Part shown: piece by piece, positions 58,740 to 64,000 of the stretch
Position numbering within the stretch: position 1 is the first letter of the stretch
Layout: each line of letters begins with the position of its first letter
From: Glandiceps talaboti
Lineage: Eukaryota; Hemichordata; Enteropneusta; Spengelidae
Reading direction: 5' to 3'
DNA: 64,000 nt
Assembly: GCF_964340395.1 (NCBI RefSeq)
Contig: NC_135551.1
Location: 15,971,003-16,035,002, forward strand
The notes under the pieces: generated by a model
Database searches by the model: none
What the model was told of the DNA's origin: nothing
The model's input: only the letters and a program-made list of their open reading frames with translations
Translations under genes and position numbers: made by a program

Positions 58740-60700
58740 TAAGTTTGGCAGCATATCGAGGCAGACATCTTCCGAGCATTAAAATATTAGTACGACTTCA
58801 AGATTCACATGTATGCCTACACTTCGTAGTGAATTAAACTTCTGGGTTTTTTTTTTGTTTTTTTTTTTACAAAACGGGTGTTCGTTGCATCAACTATGTG
58901 TATTTGGTATGTTCATACCGACAACTGTTATTAAGTCAACTTCTGTGAGAGCTAACCTGGACTTGTTTCGATTTTGATAAGAGCGATCACGTTCGTCCAT
59001 TGTTTTTCATTGTTTCCCACCTTAGTTACTTTGTTGAAAGCTGGAGAAACTGCCGATATTCAACTGCTCTTCATCCACTTTTCTGTTTACAAAAGAAGAT
59101 TGTTCGACTCAGACCTCTCTCCAACTGTCATGACCATTCTACTCCTCCTTTTAATCAATCTAAAATTCTTGAAATATATAGACATCGTAAACTTCAACTT
59201 CATATGTTCATCTTCGACATAAAAAAGAAATCGCTATACATGTACCGATTGCTCTTGACAATTGCATTATAGACAACTTATCGCGATCAATTCAAGCAAG
59301 CACCAATGATAATTTTAACAACATCCGAAGGTCCGCCTTTCAATTAGCCAACATGACTTCAAATATTGGGCCCTATCAAATCGTGTAGTTCTGTACCCAG
59401 GCAATACGTGCTATATACCATAGACATAAATTTAAGGCAAACTTAAAAGGGTACATCGTTTGTCGTCGTACATCGAATCAATTCATTATTTACCTTCACG
59501 GGCTACTTTACCCCCAATTGCAAGCAGAATCAGAGCTAATTGTAATATATTGAGTACTTGAACAACTACGTCACTGTATCAAGAAATTCGATCTATCTCT
59601 AAGTTTTAAAAAGTCACTCAAACTCGAATCTGAGTGGTAAACTTACCGTCTGTTTTGTTTTCGATGATGAATCCATCTATCAGTTGCACTTGGTTTCTTT
59701 TTAACCAATGTTACGAACTAGTGTTACACCACCGCCATGTTGTCATTTAAAAGTATCATTATGATCTAGGCTACGTAATGTTACGTTTTGGTGTCTAAGT
59801 TGTGTTATTATAGGCAGATCGGCAGAACGTAAACGATTCTCTAATCTGACCATCTTTTTAGAGTAACAGATAGAATCTAAAAAGTTTGTCTTAGCTAGGG
59901 AATTAGCCACACAGGTATAATCACTAATACGTTCGCTCATTACCCTCAGACAGACACCGAACTGCAAATAAAAATCTAAACTGTCTTTATTTCTCCATAT
60001 GCCTAACATATACATTTGTAGTTCTAGCTGTCACCTTCAAATTATAGTGATGTCATATTATAAATGTAATTTGTTACAAATAAATGATCTCTCACCTAGA
60101 TTCATTGTTCTAGAAGGCGTTGTGAACTTTCCATAGAATACTTAAGATTGTTATTTAAGATCATGCCACATGTAAATTCTCCACGTGTAAGATTCATGTT
60201 GATCACGACATTGGAAAATAGTTATTAATCTAAATTCGATAATCAACAAGTTGCCTTGTTTACCAGTACTAATCTATGTTGTTTAACCAAAACACTTGAC
60301 ATCAAAACACTTGAATTGTTAGTTACCAAGATATTGGCAAGCAATCCAAAATTAGTAGAAAAATCAATATATCAGTAGATAACGTTGTTGTTAGCTCCTG
60401 TTTGTAAGTAGGTAGTAATTTTGTAAATATGCCAAAATTCCAAATACGATATTTCTAGATCATGACAGTATGACTCCTGACTTGTCTGTCACAAGGTGTA
60501 TGCACCATCGTTAGAACTACAGGCATTTGAATCAATATAATCGGTATATATAATAATATTTATTGTTGTAGACCTCTTATACTCTACAGCAACAATATAA
60601 TATATCTGATAGTGAAATACTACAAGCGTTATATATGTGTTTCTAATGATTTGTTTAGGTCGACTAAGGATAAACTTATTCTGGTCCTTCATTTTATTTT
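58740..60700. other. Intergenic stretch, possibly decayed retroelement
   Basis: ORFs at 59000-59272 (plus) and 59743-60015 (minus) have a protein-like composition but no motif I can name. Given the LINE remains just downstream, part of this may be the eroded 5' end of that element. Confidence 0.3.
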
Positions 60701-60709
60701 TAAAATTAT

Positions 60710-61480
60710 CTTTGATACAGGTGTTGTACAACAAGACTGGACTGAGGGTATTATTAATAGTTCTGTTGTACAAGATACATTGTTCTCATTGGGTTGCATT
60801 TTCGATAGCCAGGCTGGTTTCAGAAGTGGCGTCAGCACAGTTCAAAACATTGTTACTTTGCACATCATGATTCTAAACTTACCCCTGTAACCCAAAAAAT
60901 TATTTTTACTGTCTTTTTTGTCGACTTTAGTAAGGCTTTCGATTCTGTAAATTATAATTTATTGTCGTATAGACTTTGCTTTGAGTCATACAATCATATT
61001 TAATGATTCACCAGTTGGTTTACAACGGTAGTTTGCAGTATTAGAGTCATTTCGAAATAGTCTATAAACATGACTAAAAATAAAATCATTTCATATAGAC
61101 GTGGTTAAATTGTGACGCAATCCAAAAATTGTGTATTCAAAGGTGAATGAACAGAAACTTTTAGTTACTACAAATATCTTGGTCTAATACTTCCAAACGG
61201 AAATATTTGGAGCAAAGCAGTACTAGTGTCAACGCTATTGGAGTTCAAACCAGGAACGCCATGGAGAGTACCTTTCATATACTAATCTGTAGTGCTAGTG
61301 CTTTGCCAAACAAATATTATTTTTAAGTTTTCCGATACAATTATTTTTTTTTTACCAGTGATGACCCATGGTTCGAAAATTTGGGATTATAAATCAGTAT
61401 CAGTTCAGTGAAAGAATACAACTTAAAATATTGTAAGACATTCCTTGGTGTTAAGTCGACAACGATAGATACATGTGTTT
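60710..61480 (+). mobile_element. Decayed LINE reverse transcriptase
   Basis: Fragments in shifting plus-strand frames follow the order of a non-LTR reverse transcriptase: VVQQDWTEGII, DSQAGFRSGVSTVQNIVTLH, then DFSKAFDSVNYNLLSYRL (near 60925), YYKYLGLILPNG, LCQTNIIFK, MTHGSKIWDYKS and KTFLGVKSTTIDTCV. The catalytic FADD block is not visible. Multiple stops and shifts show it is dead. The clade cannot be fixed by eye (Jockey/CR1/L2-like). Confidence 0.75.
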
Positions 61481-61960
61481 AGGCGATTGCTGTTGATTTT
61501 TTTAATACACACTTTCAACAATAGTTTGTAAATGTCATAAAGCAAAGTAGCTAGGCATAGTGACGATCTGGATTTTGCAATCGACATCATCACCAGGGAT
61601 TGTTAAGTTGATATTTATACCCGAAGGCTACTTGGTCTTTAAGTATGGATCCTAAACTTCATAGGGCGTTTGCCGGTTTGAATAGTTCTGGCCATGGACT
61701 AGTAGTTAAGGAAAGCGGGTCACTGTGTATAGGTGTTGAAGACGGTTTTTTGTTTGTTTATTTTTTTTTTAAACAAGTTGAAGTATGTCGACTTGTTGAG
61801 AATGAATTTCAATACATTTCGGGTTGTCTTCTATATGTTTGACAATCAAAGGTAAATGTATTTACTGACATGTCAAATATAGACAGAGAATGAAATTCAT
61901 TCTCTCATGTTATTCTATGAGTATTCAGTAATTATAGTCAACTTGAATTTTTCTGTGAAT

Positions 61961-63059
<1,099 letters not shown>

Positions 63060-64000
63060 TCCTTTTGCATGCGCAACATCAAGCGCCAACATTTGTAGTC
63101 ACGCAACACAGAGGGCGTACTCATGGGTCACATGTTATATTACCTCATATACGTACTTGCAATTGGAATACTTATAACGGTCAAGGGCAAGATACGTTCA
63201 CAAACAGAAATATTCCAAGAAGACAACATCAGATAGTACCTAATGGTCAGCAAAATTACATTCCAGAGTCATGGAAAGTAAATTCCAGGCTGCTTCACTA
63301 GGAGCACATGCAGGCGAATGGATTAAAATTGGTGCACCAAAACATATTATAAACTGGATAACTGAAGGTGTTCAGCACCCATTTGTTAGTGAACCAGAAC
63401 AATTTTGTCTTCCAAATCATAGACTTTCTCGAAACCAAGCAGATTTTACCAACAAAGAAATTCAACAGTTAATTGAATGCAATGTTGTATAACAATGTTC
63501 AACAGAACCCATTGGATGCGTGTACCCAACAAGTGAGGAAAATGACGTATGATAATAGACTTACGAACATTAAACCAAGTTTGTCTCCTAACCAAAATTC
63601 CAAAACGAAGATATACATACAATGATGAAACAGTACAGAAAAGGGACATAATACCAATATGGAACATCTACAGTGGTTTTCACCATATACCAGTAAATGC
63701 AGACTTCCACCAATACATAGGTTTCAAGTGGACGTTCTACCAATGGAAAGTCCTTTCGTTAGAACTGAATGCAGGCCCATATTATATTTGCAAAGTAATA
63801 CGAGCAGTGGCACAATATCTTCGGATTATTGGTTTTCGAAACTTGGCATATGTAATCGATTTTCTCATGGCAGCTCAGGAAGAACCTATAGACAGTAAAA
63901 TAGACAAAGCTATACAAACTATGCAAGTACTGGGTTGGTACCTCAATTGTGAGAAATCCAAACTAGTACCATCAAACAAGAAGGTGTTTATCGGATACCA
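63060..64000 (+). mobile_element. DIRS-like retrotransposon reverse transcriptase, degenerate, runs off the edge
   Basis: Plus-strand frames show the N-terminal block of a DIRS/Ngaro-type reverse transcriptase: INWITEGVQHPF, EQFCLPNHRLS, FTNKEIQQLIE, then MIIDLRTLNQV, IYSGFHHIPVNADFHQYIGF and, in another frame, ELNAGPYYICKVI and ALGWYL-like CEKSKLVPSNK. A stop at 63490 and at least two shifts (near 63545 and 63760) interrupt it. The catalytic box reads YVIDF in place of YVDDF. The recombinase part would lie beyond the window. DIRS-like is my best match; other reverse-transcribing elements are possible. Confidence 0.65.

Noticed and set aside
59743-60015. 90-codon minus-strand ORF (MYMLGIWRNKDSLDF)
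   Set aside because: The composition is protein-like but I found no motif or splice context. It may be retroelement debris and was not called as a gene.

Overview
This is animal nuclear DNA, not bacterial. Genes are split into short exons by GT-AG introns, AT content is high, microsatellites are dense ((TATG)n, (CT)n, (CAGA)n, (TA)n), and there are many decayed transposons. The families present (a Roc-COR protein ending in a death effector domain, Penelope-like, DIRS-like and Ty3/gypsy-like elements, and a RecQ gene inside a transposon) suggest a non-vertebrate bilaterian, probably marine. I cannot name the phylum.

Two host genes can be rebuilt exon by exon with consistent splice phases, both on the minus strand. 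MRPS15 (mitochondrial ribosomal protein S15) has seven exons between 9895 and 3448 and appears complete. A Roc-COR GTPase gene with a C-terminal death effector domain runs from about 25236 (upstream end open) to its stop at 15376. It includes two 18-nt microexons and one 31-nt exon. Weaker candidates are a 76-codon ORF at 31396-31626, a 59-codon ORF at 48378-48199, and a short exon-like stretch near 30.6-30.8 kb with a 2A-like peptide.

From 10 to 15 kb the window holds only tandem duplications and foldback elements. The introns of the Roc-COR gene carry a foldback Penelope-like element with two hammerhead ribozyme motifs, a third hammerhead between two (TA)n arrays, and two hairpin MITEs. The 26.6-30.6 kb region is a four-copy tandem duplication containing (GA)n arrays. 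The 33-39.7 kb region has a Ty3/gypsy fragment, long composite repeats, a broken DEDDh exonuclease gene and two copies of a terminal-inverted-repeat MITE.

The most striking structure is a 7.67-kb DNA transposon at 39740-47409. It has near-identical inverted termini of about 135 bp and a perfect 9-bp target duplication. A related copy of the empty target sequence is also in the window. It encloses a broken four-exon RecQ-like helicase gene whose first exon starts about 110 bp inside the right terminus. No transposase is recognisable.

From 48 kb to the end the sequence is mostly satellite, tandem repeats and retroelement debris, including a decayed LINE reverse transcriptase near 61 kb and a DIRS-like reverse transcriptase running off the right edge.
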